64,000 nt of DNA. Origin: Chitinasiproducens palmae. GTDB taxonomy: Bacteria > Pseudomonadota > Gammaproteobacteria > Burkholderiales > Burkholderiaceae. Below the pieces are notes generated by a model. That model was given only the letters and a program-made list of their open reading frames with translations. It was not told the origin of the DNA and did not search any database. The translations under genes and the position numbers were made by a program. Positions 48,501 through 56,766 of the stretch are shown here, one piece after another (positions within the stretch are counted from its first letter, which is position 1; the number at the start of each line of letters is the position of its first letter). The stretch lies in contig NZ_FNLO01000014.1 in the NCBI RefSeq assembly GCF_900095735.1, positions 62,001 through 126,000 of the forward strand, in the 5' to 3' direction.

Positions 48501-50375
48501 ATGGCCAGTCACCTCGACGCGTACAGCAACGAGTCCTTCGAGCATCTGACGTCGAAGGAAAGAAACGCGTTGAATGCTGACATCGCTTCCTACGCGACGC
48601 GTCCGCTCGCTTTCCTGTCGTCCTACATCCGCCGTCACCCGGTCGCGCACGCCGTGGTGCTTGCCAGCGTCCTGTCCGCCGTCGCGTGCGCGCTGCTGTC
48701 CCAGTACGCGATCAAGAACCTGATCGACGTGCTGAGCCAGGGGCGCGAGCACGCCGACGGCCTGCTCGCGGCGTTTCTGATCCTGGTCGGCCTGATCGCC
48801 GCCGACAACCTGCTCTGGCGGGTGGGCGGCTGGGTGGGCGCCCACGCGTTCGTGCAGGTGACCGGCGACCTGCGCCGCGACCTGTTCCGCTATCTCGGCG
48901 GCCACTCGCCGACCTACTTCGCCGAGCGCCAGCCAGGCATGCTGGCGAGTCGGATCACCGCCACTTCGAACGCGGTGTATATCGCCGAGAACACCTTCGC
49001 GTGGAATGTCCTGCCGCCCTGCATCGCCGTGCTGGGATCGATCGTGATGATCGTTGCCGTCAATCCGATGATGGCGGCCGGCTTGCTCGGCGTTTCGGCG
49101 ATCCTGTCCCTGGTGCTGTACCGGCTGGCCGGGCGCGGCACCCGTCGCCACCACGCGTTCGCGACGCGCGCGGCGTCGGTCGACGGCGAACTGGTCGACG
49201 TGATCGGCAATATGGGACTGGTGCGCGCGTTCGGCGCGACGTTCCGCGAGCAGCGGCGCTTCGGCACCAAGGTGCGCGAGGAGATGTCGTCGCGCACCGA
49301 GAGCCTGCTCTATCTGGAAAAGCTGCGTCTGCTGCACGCGGTCGTTACCGCGCTGCTGTCCGCGGCGCTGCTGGGTTGGGCGCTGGTGTTGTGGAAGCGC
49401 GGGCAGGCGACCTCGGGCGACATCGTGCTGGTCAGCTCGCTCGGTTTCACCATTCTGCACGGCACGCGGGACCTGGCTGTCGCACTGGTCGATATCACGC
49501 AGCACGTCGCGCGGCTGGCCGAGGCGGTGGAAACGCTGCTGCAACCGCATGGCATGCCGGATGCCGACGACGCGGTGGATCTCGAAACCCGCGGCGGCGA
49601 AGTGCGGTTCGATCGGGTCACGTTTGCCTATCCGCGCCGTCAGGCGATCCTGTCGGATTTCTCGCTGACCATCGAGTCGGGCCAGCGGGTCGGCTTGATC
49701 GGCCGCTCCGGCGCCGGCAAGTCGACCGTGTTCGCGCTGCTGCAGCGTTTCTACGATGCGCAGGAAGGTGCCGTGCTGATCGACGACCAGAACATCGGGC
49801 GCGTCACGCAGATGAGTCTGCGCAATGCGATCGCGCTGGTGCCGCAGGACATTTCGCTGCTGCACCGGACGGTTTTCGAGAACATCCAGTACGGCCGGCC
49901 CGATGCCTCGCCCGAGGACGTCTACGCGGCGGCCCGCGAGGCGCGTTGCACGGAGTTTATCGAGGCGATGCCCGAGGGCTTCGATACGATGGTCGGCGAC
50001 CGCGGCGTCAAGTTGTCGGGCGGTCAGCGTCAGCGCATCGCGATCGCGCGCGCGATCCTGAAGAACTCGCCGATCCTGCTGCTCGACGAAGCGACATCGG
50101 CGCTCGACAGCGAATCGGAGGACGCGATCCAGCAGGCGCTCGACCGGCTGATGCGCGGGCGGACCGTGATCGCAATCGCGCACCGGCTTTCGACGCTGCA
50201 GAATTTCGACCGCATCGTCGTGATGGATCAGGGCAAGGTCATTGATGACGGCCCGCCGGACGTGCTGCGCAACCGGCCCGGCCTGTACCGCGAGCTGCTC
50301 GCGCATCAGGCCGGCCAGGCCAGCGCCGCGCTGGCGCCCGAGTCGGTCCGGGAGGCGGCTTCGGCGCAGGCCTGA
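48501..50375 (+). CDS. ABC half-transporter (MsbA/ATM1-type exporter)
   Basis: A 624-residue fusion of a six-helix membrane domain (about 50-340) and a nucleotide-binding domain (about 375-600). The latter has Walker A GRSGAGKST, Q-loop VPQD, signature LSGGQRQRI, Walker B ILLLDEATSALD and H-loop AHRLST. Such proteins work as homodimers to export lipids, peptides or metal conjugates. An upstream ATG (48462) is possible; the chosen one follows CGGGAAA. It diverges from the GT4 gene and converges on otsA; a link to glycan or glycolipid export is speculative. Confidence 0.9.
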   Translation: MASHLDAYSNESFEHLTSKERNALNADIASYATRPLAFLSSYIRRHPVAHAVVLASVLSAVACALLSQYAIKNLIDVLSQGREHADGLLAAFLILVGLIAADNLLWRVGGWVGAHAFVQVTGDLRRDLFRYLGGHSPTYFAERQPGMLASRITATSNAVYIAENTFAWNVLPPCIAVLGSIVMIVAVNPMMAAGLLGVSAILSLVLYRLAGRGTRRHHAFATRAASVDGELVDVIGNMGLVRAFGATFREQRRFGTKVREEMSSRTESLLYLEKLRLLHAVVTALLSAALLGWALVLWKRGQATSGDIVLVSSLGFTILHGTRDLAVALVDITQHVARLAEAVETLLQPHGMPDADDAVDLETRGGEVRFDRVTFAYPRRQAILSDFSLTIESGQRVGLIGRSGAGKSTVFALLQRFYDAQEGAVLIDDQNIGRVTQMSLRNAIALVPQDISLLHRTVFENIQYGRPDASPEDVYAAAREARCTEFIEAMPEGFDTMVGDRGVKLSGGQRQRIAIARAILKNSPILLLDEATSALDSESEDAIQQALDRLMRGRTVIAIAHRLSTLQNFDRIVVMDQGKVIDDGPPDVLRNRPGLYRELLAHQAGQASAALAPESVREAASAQA

Positions 50376-50409
50376 GGCACACACCCAGGCAGGATGGCGC
50401 GGCGGCGGT

Positions 50410-51822
50410 CTAGTCGGTCAGCCCTGCTCGCGCCGTTTCAGGCAGTGGCCAGGCTTCGCCGCGCAGGGCGCGCAGGAAGTCGTCCCGCCACACGGAGACG
50501 TTCTCGTCTCGCAACATCTTCATCATGTCTCGATAGCGCGAGCGACGCTCGTCGCGCGGCATCGACAGCGCACGGTCCAATGCCTCGGCCATGCCAACCC
50601 GGTCGATCGGATTGACGATCAAGGCGCCGTGCATCTGCTGCGCCGCGCCGGCGAACCGCGACAGCACCAACACCCCCGGGTCGTCCGGATCCTGCGCGGC
50701 GACATACTCCTTGGCCACCAGATTCATGCCGTCGCGCAGCGGCGTGACGTAGCCCACCGCGGCGGCCCGGAACACCGAGGCGAGCACCGCACGGTCGTAC
50801 TGGCGATGGATGTAGCGAATCGGCGTCCAATGCAGCTCGCCAAAGCGGCCATTGATGCGGCCAGCCTCCGACTCCAGCTTGGAACGCATCGCCTGGTAGG
50901 CATGCAGGTCGGCGCGCGTCGGCGGCGCGATCTGCATGAAGGTCACCTGCTGACGCTGCGCCGGCGAGTGCTCCAGCAAGGTTTCGAATGCGCGGAACCG
51001 TTCCAGCAGACCCTTCGAGTAATCGAGCCGGTCGACACTGATGATCAGCTTGCGGGCTCCCATCGTGTCGCGCATCGCATGGACCACGTCGTCCTCGCTA
51101 CCCGACGCTGCCAGCGAGGCAATCTCGTCTGGATAGATGCCGATCGGAAACGCGCCGATCTGCAGCGTGCGGCCGAATGCGTCGACTCGGCCGTCATGCG
51201 TGACCGTGCCGCCCGCCTCGCAGACGATGTAGTCGACGAGCGCGCGCAGGTCCGGCGCCGTCTGTACGCCGACCACGTCGTAGCAAGTCAGCGCCCGCAC
51301 CAGCTCGGCGTGCGGCGGCACCGTGGTCAGCACCTGGGCGGCTGGGAAGGGCGTGTGCAGGAAGAAACCGAGGCGGTTGCGTACGCCGGCCAGCCGCAGC
51401 GCTTCGGCGAACGGGATCAGGTGGTAGTCGTGCACCCAGACGATGTCGTCCGGTTCGAGCAATGGCACCAGCCGGGCCGCCAGCCACGCGTTGACGCGGC
51501 GGTATCCGTCGAAATCGCTGCGATCGTATTCGGTCAGGTCGCTGCGATAGTGCAGCGTCGGCCAAAGCGTCGCGTTCGAGAAGCCCCGGTAGTACTGATC
51601 GTAATCGCGGCGCGTCAGACCGATCGTCGCGAAAGTGACCGGGCCGCGTTGCGTGACGGTCAGCATTGGCTGGCCGGCGCCAAGGATTTCGCCGCTCCAG
51701 CCGAACCACATGCCCCCGGTCTCCTTGAGCGCGTCGTAGACCCCGACGGCCAGACCGCCCGCGGCCGGCCCCCCTTCGGAGATCGGGGCGACGCGGTTCG
51801 AGACGATGATCAGACGGGCCAC
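50410..51822 (-). CDS. otsA: trehalose-6-phosphate synthase OtsA
   Basis: OtsA joins UDP-glucose and glucose 6-phosphate to trehalose 6-phosphate. The 470-residue GT20 enzyme shows [15 protein letters not shown] and [61 protein letters not shown] and [13 protein letters not shown]. It follows otsB on the same strand; the pair makes trehalose, an osmoprotectant and desiccation protectant. Confidence 0.97.
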   Translation of the reverse strand: MARLIIVSNRVAPISEGGPAAGGLAVGVYDALKETGGMWFGWSGEILGAGQPMLTVTQRGPVTFATIGLTRRDYDQYYRGFSNATLWPTLHYRSDLTEYDRSDFDGYRRVNAWLAARLVPLLEPDDIVWVHDYHLIPFAEALRLAGVRNRLGFFLHTPFPAAQVLTTVPPHAELVRALTCYDVVGVQTAPDLRALVDYIVCEAGGTVTHDGRVDAFGRTLQIGAFPIGIYPDEIASLAASGSEDDVVHAMRDTMGARKLIISVDRLDYSKGLLERFRAFETLLEHSPAQRQQVTFMQIAPPTRADLHAYQAMRSKLESEAGRINGRFGELHWTPIRYIHRQYDRAVLASVFRAAAVGYVTPLRDGMNLVAKEYVAAQDPDDPGVLVLSRFAGAAQQMHGALIVNPIDRVGMAEALDRALSMPRDERRSRYRDMMKMLRDENVSVWRDDFLRALRGEAWPLPETARAGLTD

Positions 51823-51901
51823 GGTTGCCTCGGTCGGAAGGGGGGCGGCGCGACGCGCACCGCAAGCAGAGTGAAGGGCGCGCGGCGCGCCGGCGGGTTC
51901 G

Positions 51902-52645
51902 TCAGCCGGCCGACGCGACCAGGGACTCGATCCATTCGATGCACGCGGTCACTGTGGCAAGCCGGTACGGCGCCAGCGTTTCGCCCTCGCCCACCTTCAC
52001 CGACATGCCGCCCAGCCGGTTCACGACCGCGAAGCCCTTCTCATCGGTCAGATCGTCGCCCAGGAACACCGCGGTGCGTCCGGCAAACGGTGCTTGCGCC
52101 ATGAACGCGTCGATCGCGCGGCCCTTGTCGACGCCGCTTGGCTTGATCTCGACGACCATCTTGCCCGGTTGCAGCGTGAAGGTGTCGGCATAGGGCGCCA
52201 CCGCCGCCTCGGCGGCGGCGCGCACCACGTCGCCCAGCGTTGGCGCCAAGCGGTAATGCACCGCAAGGGCCACGTCCTTGCGTTCGAGCAGCAGCCCTTC
52301 GTGCGCGGCCACCGTGCCCTCGAGTTGCGTGTGCATCGCCGCGAGCCGCGCGTCGCCGTGGCCGATGCGGCTGACCGCGCCATTCGGTTCGCGCCGCTCG
52401 GCACCGTGCGAGCCCGCCGCCGCGAACACCAGCGGGTGCAGGAAGGCATCGAGGGCGGCGAGCGGGCGCCCGGACACGACCGCCAGCGCACCGCCGCTCA
52501 GCGCCTGAAGCCGGGTGAGCAGCGGCACGACGCTCGGCGACACCGTGACGCCTTCGGGCGTCGCGGCCAGGTCGACGAGCGTGCCGTCGAAGTCGAAGAA
52601 GAAGGCGGAGCGGTCGATCGGCGGAAGCGGGGGCGTTGAAGACAT
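51902..52645 (-). CDS. otsB: trehalose-6-phosphate phosphatase OtsB
   Basis: OtsB removes phosphate from trehalose 6-phosphate. The 247-residue HAD protein has FFFDFDGTLVDLAATPEGV (catalytic Asp residues), LAVVSGRPLAALDAF, and the C-terminal VFLGDDLTDEKGF. I start at MSSTPPLPPIDRS; the upstream frame has no similarity. First gene of the otsBA pair; the otsA start lies about 80 bp downstream. Confidence 0.96.
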   Translation of the reverse strand: MSSTPPLPPIDRSAFFFDFDGTLVDLAATPEGVTVSPSVVPLLTRLQALSGGALAVVSGRPLAALDAFLHPLVFAAAGSHGAERREPNGAVSRIGHGDARLAAMHTQLEGTVAAHEGLLLERKDVALAVHYRLAPTLGDVVRAAAEAAVAPYADTFTLQPGKMVVEIKPSGVDKGRAIDAFMAQAPFAGRTAVFLGDDLTDEKGFAVVNRLGGMSVKVGEGETLAPYRLATVTACIEWIESLVASAG

Positions 52646-53181
52646 GCAGAATCCGGAAAGCGTGACGAAGACGAAGTGCGATAGCGATGTTACACAAGCT
52701 CTCCGGCGTTGACGAACATTGCCGGGCATTTCGGGGCTTGACGGGTCGAGGTTTGCACCGCGGCGAATGCGTCATTTTGCCGTGTAGCCGCGCGCGCATC
52801 GCGCCGAGGCGGTAAAGTGCAGGGCGCGCTGCCTCATGGACTGCTGCATGTGCTACTTCATGTGCTACTTCATGTGCTACATCACGCGCTGGCGCGCGGC
52901 GGCGCGGCTCGCCGTTCCTGCGCAAGCCGACGGCACAAGCACCGCGTAGCAGCCGGCCCTGCAATGGGGGCCTGCGTGCGGCCTGTCTGTGATTCATCGG
53001 TGGCCGCTGCGCGGTTTTGCGCGTGGCCCTGTTTGGCCTCCCGTAGTCACGCGTGGCCTTGCACAGCCCCGCATGGCCCGCTGCTTGAGGCGCACGCGGG
53101 CCACACCTCGGCCGCACCGGGCTGCACCGGGCTGCCACTGGGATGCATCGCGGCTCATCTTCACTCCTAGCTTTCGTCGCC
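52646..53181. other. divergent gap between otsB and the SCO1 gene
   Basis: 536 bp without a supportable gene. It has a 12-bp tandem repeat (listed) and many imperfect gcgtggcc and gcaccgggct units around 53025-53135. Promoters for both directions are expected but not obvious. Confidence 0.45.
52847..52882. repeat. three 12-bp repeats upstream of the SCO1 gene
   Basis: catgtgctactt, catgtgctactt, catgtgctacat; one end mismatch only. Confidence 0.92.
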
Positions 53182-53850
53182 ATGGTTCACCCTTCCGCCG
53201 TTGTTCGTTCCAAGCGCCGCGCCTGTCTGCGTGCGGCGCTCGCCGCCGCGGCGCTAGGCGGGCTCGGGCTGGGCATCGCCAGCTTGAGCGCATGCTCGCG
53301 TGGCCACGGCGACGGCGACGGCGACGGCGACGGCGGCTGGCATCTGACGGACGTGTCCGGTCACCTTCCCGATCTGGCCTTCACGTTGAGCGGCCGGCAG
53401 GGTGGTGAGGTAGACCAGCGTCTGGTGGCCGGCAAGGTGGTCCTGCTGTACTTCGGCTATACGCACTGTCCCGATGTGTGTCCGACCACGCTCGGCAAGC
53501 TGGTGTCGGTGCTCGGCCGGCTCGGTGACGCGGCCGATGACGTTCGCATCGTGTTCGTCACGGTCGACCCGGCGCGCGACACGCCGGCGGCAATGACCCG
53601 CTACGTCGCCGCCTTCGATCCAGCGCACGCGATCGGACTGAGCGGCACGCCGGCGCAGATCCGCTGGCTAGCCAAGCGTTATCGCGTCGCGTACGAGGCC
53701 GCGCATGCGAGCGACGATGGTGCGTACGAGGTCATGCACAGCGCCGGCGTGTATGTGTTCGATCGTGCCGGCCGTGCCCGCCTGGTCGCGATGGAGGGCG
53801 ACAAGGACGCAGCGATCCTGGCGGACGTACAGCGCCTGCTCAAGCGCTGA
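53182..53850 (+). CDS. SCO1/SenC copper-chaperone lipoprotein
   Basis: SCO1 proteins deliver copper to the CuA site of cytochrome oxidase or act as thiol reductases. The 222-residue protein has a signal with lipobox (ASLSACSRG), a GDGDGDGDG linker from a six-base repeat, the copper site YTHCPDVCPTTLG (CxxxC) and the distant His in YEVMHSAGVYVF. Usual neighbours (cox genes) are not in this window. Start MVHPSAVV is the first ATG giving a complete signal peptide. Confidence 0.9.
   Translation: MVHPSAVVRSKRRACLRAALAAAALGGLGLGIASLSACSRGHGDGDGDGDGGWHLTDVSGHLPDLAFTLSGRQGGEVDQRLVAGKVVLLYFGYTHCPDVCPTTLGKLVSVLGRLGDAADDVRIVFVTVDPARDTPAAMTRYVAAFDPAHAIGLSGTPAQIRWLAKRYRVAYEAAHASDDGAYEVMHSAGVYVFDRAGRARLVAMEGDKDAAILADVQRLLKR
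53305..53335. repeat. hexanucleotide repeat in the SCO1 gene
   Basis: About four to five tandem cggcga units encode the Gly-Asp run between lipobox and the thioredoxin-like domain. Confidence 0.85.
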
Positions 53851-53949
53851 GCCGGGGAGCCCGCGGCACGCGGCAGTGTGCCACGGCTGGGACTGGGTGC
53901 TATCGATGGAGTGACGCCGGCCTGCGGCGCCATCCCAGCAACGCGAAGA

Positions 53950-54417
53950 TCAGCGCGGTGCCCGGCGCATCTCGATGTGCGGGATGCCATCTTCGAGATA
54001 GGGGCCGCCGGTGCGCTTGAAGCCGAACGATTCGTAGAACGCCCGCAGGTACTGCTGCGCATTCAGCCGGATCGGCGTGTGCGGCCAGCGGCGCGCGACT
54101 TCGTCGAGCGCGCGCTGCATCAACATGCGGCCGATGCCGTGCTCGCGATACTGTGCCGCGGTCAGCACGCGGCCGATCTGCGCGAGCGGCTCTTCCTCGG
54201 TGGGCGCGAACAACCGCGCACACGCGACCAACGGCTGGTCCGGCGCACCGTTGTCGATGGCAAACAGGTGCACCGCTTCCACGTCGAGGCCGTCGATGTC
54301 GGCGTAAACACAACGTTGCTCAACTACGAAAACGGCGCAGCGCGCTTCGAGGACGCGGTACAACTCAAGCGTGTCGAGTTCGGCAAACGCTTTGCAACGC
54401 CATTCCAAGGTTTCCAT
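53950..54417 (-). CDS. GNAT acetyltransferase, ElaA type
   Basis: A 155-residue N-acetyltransferase. ELYRVLEARCAVFVVEQ and YADIDGLD are typical of ElaA; the acetyl-CoA binding loop is IGRVLTAAQYREHGIGRMLM; the C-terminus has FYESFGFKRTGGPYLEDGIPH. Substrate unknown. I use METLEWRCKAF as start to match family length; ATGs at 54447 and 54429 would add ten or four residues. It converges on the SCO1 gene and diverges from the thioesterase gene. Confidence 0.85.
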   Translation of the reverse strand: METLEWRCKAFAELDTLELYRVLEARCAVFVVEQRCVYADIDGLDVEAVHLFAIDNGAPDQPLVACARLFAPTEEEPLAQIGRVLTAAQYREHGIGRMLMQRALDEVARRWPHTPIRLNAQQYLRAFYESFGFKRTGGPYLEDGIPHIEMRRAPR

Positions 54418-54527
54418 TGCATCTTTCATACGGTAAAGCGAAATCATAACCGATGCCGACAGGCGATCGTATGCACGACGGTCGCGGCGGCAGCGGCAGG
54501 AGACGCGCACGTATTTATTTGATCACC

Positions 54528-54563
54528 TTGAAAATACTAGGGTAAACCCTATAATCATAGGGT
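54528..54563 (+). promoter_or_regulatory. strong promoter with overlapping operator-like repeats, thioesterase gene
   Basis: TTGAAA (54528-54533) and TATAAT (54550-54555) are 16 bases apart, facing the thioesterase gene. Between and around them AGGGT/ACCCT elements occur three times: AGGGT at 54539, ACCCT at 54546 and AGGGT at 54559, forming two inverted repeats that overlap the -10. Such a layout suits repressor binding. The untranslated leader would be about 95 nt. Confidence 0.8.
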
Positions 54564-54656
54564 CGCGTTCCGAATCGCCAGGCGATCGCAGCGGAACGTC
54601 CAATCGAATCGGCAGGGCGGCGCCGCAAACGCAGGCACGCCGCGAGCAGGAGCACC

Positions 54657-55091
54657 ATGATGAATTTTCATACCCGCAAATGGGTCAAGCCCGAGGACCT
54701 CAATGCGAACGGCACGCTGTTCGGCGGCAGCCTGTTGGCCTGGATCGACGAGGAAGCCGCGATCTACGCCATGTGCCAACTCGACAATCCGCGCGTGGTC
54801 ACCCGCTTCATGTCCGAGATCAATTTCGTCAGTTCCGCCCGGCAGGGCGACGTGATCGAACTGGGCATGACGGCGACCCGCTTCGGTCATACGTCGGTTA
54901 CCTTGCGATGCGAGGTACGTAACAAGATGACCCGCAAGAGCATCCTGACGATCGACCGGATCGTGTTCGTCAGTCTCGACGAGAACGGCGAGCCCGCGCC
55001 GCATGGCAAGACCCGGATCTTCTATTCGCGTGGCGACGAGCCGCTCGCCCAGGCCGAGGCACGACAGGAAGCCGAGGCACTGCCAGCCTGA
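54657..55091 (+). CDS. hotdog-fold acyl-CoA thioesterase
   Basis: A 144-residue hotdog thioesterase of the YciA/BACH class. The catalytic region is LNANGTLFGGSLLAWIDEEAAI; SEINFVSSARQGDVIEL and FGHTSVTLRCEVRN follow. It hydrolyses acyl-CoA; chain-length preference cannot be read. A second ATG is directly adjacent (54660). A GGAG-type ribosome-binding site (GCAGGAGCACC) precedes it. Only gene under the strong promoter described. Confidence 0.87.
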   Translation: MMNFHTRKWVKPEDLNANGTLFGGSLLAWIDEEAAIYAMCQLDNPRVVTRFMSEINFVSSARQGDVIELGMTATRFGHTSVTLRCEVRNKMTRKSILTIDRIVFVSLDENGEPAPHGKTRIFYSRGDEPLAQAEARQEAEALPA

Positions 55092-55170
55092 GCGCGATGC
55101 GCTGCGGTCGTGCCCGTCCCTCCCGAGATGGCGCCGCGCTTCATCCGACCGCGGCAAGGCGGCATCGCTG

Positions 55171-55214
55171 CGCGCGAGCGGCGATGCGGCACGCCACACA
55201 TCGCCGCTCACGCG
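55171..55214. terminator. bidirectional hairpin between convergent genes
   Basis: An 11-bp perfect stem (GAGCGGCGATG with CATCGCCGCTC at 55176-55186 and 55199-55209), extended by about four more pairs after one mismatch, with a 12-base loop. It lies between the thioesterase gene and the DUF3175 gene, which converge. No U-run on either side. Confidence 0.6.
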
Positions 55215-55325
55215 TCCGATACAGTGCGCCACGCATCGCTGCAAAACAATCGGATGCGAGACGCCGCGTAACGCGGCATCAGAATGGATGCAAGGTGTCT
55301 CCCATCGCGGCAACCTTGAGACCGC

Positions 55326-55919
55326 CTATGTGCGCGGTTTCGGTTCCCGGCCATACAGGGCGCGCAAGGCGTCCTTTGCTTTCTGCAGCACGGCCTTCTG
55401 GTCGCGTGAAAGGTTGCGTCTAGCGCGATTGCCATAAAAGTTGAGCATCGACATTGCCGACTGGAACGGCGTGCCACGCCGGCGCCGGCTGCGTTCGGCC
55501 GATGCCTTCACGGAGCGCGCCAGCCTTTCCGGGTCGTGCTGTTTGAACACACCGTTTTCCAGATCCATCGCATCGCTGTGCTCGGTGACGCGCTGTGACC
55601 AGCGGTCCGGCGTCGACGCGGCAGTGCGGCGATGCGTGCCGCTGCCTGCGGCCTTGGCATGACGGACGGAGCGGCCGCGCCGGTGCGAACCTGCTTTCGC
55701 TCGGCCGGCCTGATCAGCCGAGCGCGCCGTGCGCGTGCGACGCGTCGTGGCACGCTTGCGGTTCGAGCCGCCACTGCCACGCGTGCGGTCGCGCGTCCTC
55801 TTCCCGGCCGCACGCTTGCCGCCTGTGGGAGTGCGCGCGGTGCGTCGCCGTACACGCGATGGACTGCGCTTGCCGGTCCGGCTGCGCTTGCTGCGTTGGG
55901 TCGTGGCGCGGCTGCTCAT
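55326..55919 (-). CDS. DUF3175 protein with a histone-like basic N-terminus
   Basis: A 197-residue protein. The C-terminal part (about 105-190) matches DUF3175: RWSQRVTEHSDAMDLENGVF, PERLARSVKASAERSRRRRG, FQSAMSMLNFYGNRA. Function unknown. The first 100 residues are mostly Arg, Lys, Ser, Thr and Gly (for example KRTRDRTRGSGGSNRKRATT), like eukaryotic-type H1 tails found in some bacteria. That suggests nucleic-acid binding by inference. The start is MSSRATTQRSKRS; upstream frame runs into tRNA-Cys. Confidence 0.82.
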   Translation of the reverse strand: MSSRATTQRSKRSRTGKRSPSRVRRRTARTPTGGKRAAGKRTRDRTRGSGGSNRKRATTRRTRTARSADQAGRAKAGSHRRGRSVRHAKAAGSGTHRRTAASTPDRWSQRVTEHSDAMDLENGVFKQHDPERLARSVKASAERSRRRRGTPFQSAMSMLNFYGNRARRNLSRDQKAVLQKAKDALRALYGREPKPRT

Positions 55920-56241
55920 CGTTGCCTCTTTTGAAGCGTCGGTGCATCGTATGCCGATGCTGATCGGCGCGACGCACGATGCCCGGCAGGCGATATTGGA
56001 TATCGAGTTCGCGCGTCGACGCGGAAAGCTGAGCTGACGCGATGCACGGTCCATTCCTGCAAAGATCGGGAGGCAGGGCATTGCAGGCGAGGCAGGGAAT
56101 GCCAGCCGGTGAGCCGGCAACGCGTGACTATGTGGCAGTACCGCGCGCTCTGGGACGTATTGATGGCGACGTGCGCATTCGTCGTTTCGACGGTCGCGAT
56201 GAGCGATCGTCGACAGCGCAAGAAGGAGGGGAGACGAACGA

Positions 56242-56315
56242 TGGAGGCGGGGGTCGGAATCGAACCGGCGTCCACGGCTTTGCAGGCCGCTGCATGACCA
56301 CTCTGCCACCCCGCC
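56242..56315 (-). tRNA. tRNA-Cys (anticodon GCA)
   Basis: A 74-nt tRNA on the minus strand with encoded CCA; acceptor GGCGGGG pairs with CCCCGCC; anticodon loop CTGCAAA gives GCA. Last of the pgsA-Gly-Gly-Cys series; about 64 nt separate it from the first tRNA-Gly. Confidence 0.96.
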
Positions 56316-56321
56316 GGGTGG

Positions 56322-56345
56322 AAGACCGTCATTGGCGACGGTCTT
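56322..56345. other. 9-bp stem-loop between tRNA-Gly and tRNA-Cys
   Basis: AAGACCGTC (56322-56330) pairs with GACGGTCTT (56337-56345) around ATTGGC. Probably an RNA-processing stem, or part of a terminator on the plus strand. Confidence 0.55.
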
Positions 56346-56351
56346 TCAAAG

Positions 56352-56374
56352 AAAAAGGGAAGCGTGGCTTCCCT
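56352..56374 (-). terminator. intrinsic terminator just after tRNA-Gly
   Basis: On the minus strand AGGGAAGC pairs with GCTTCCCT around a three-base loop and is followed by U residues (A-run at 56352-56356 on the plus strand). It lies five bases beyond the end of tRNA-Gly, so it separates tRNA-Gly from tRNA-Cys; tRNA-Cys must come from readthrough or its own start. Confidence 0.8.
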
Positions 56375-56378
56375 GTCC

Positions 56379-56454
56379 TGGAGCGGGAAACGAGGCTCGA
56401 ACTCGCGACCTCAACCTTGGCAAGGTTGCGCTCTACCAACTGAGCTATTCCCGC
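56379..56454 (-). tRNA. tRNA-Gly (anticodon GCC), copy 1
   Basis: A 76-nt tRNA with encoded CCA on the minus strand. Anticodon stem CAACC/GGTTG encloses TTGCCAA, giving GCC. Identical over its full length to copy 2. Confidence 0.97.
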
Positions 56455-56508
56455 GCTAAGCGCTTTGGCAATCTGTCGACAGGGTGCCGACAAACCGACC
56501 GAAATTGT

Positions 56509-56584
56509 TGGAGCGGGAAACGAGGCTCGAACTCGCGACCTCAACCTTGGCAAGGTTGCGCTCTACCAACTGAGCTATTCCCGC
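56509..56584 (-). tRNA. tRNA-Gly (anticodon GCC), copy 2
   Basis: Identical in sequence to copy 1, with a 54-bp spacer between them. It follows pgsA on the same strand. Confidence 0.97.
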
Positions 56585-56766
56585 ACCGATACTGCTGGTG
56601 TGCTACCGCTTTACTGCGCCGCTTTACTACGCTGATCAAGGCACCGACTAGCTGCGCCACTGCGCTTGATCTTTGCTCGTTTCTGTCCGCGTTTGCAGTC
56701 AGAAGCGAGACAGAAATTATGGATGCCAGCCCGGTCTATGTCAACAAGAATTTTTCGTGACCGGCC

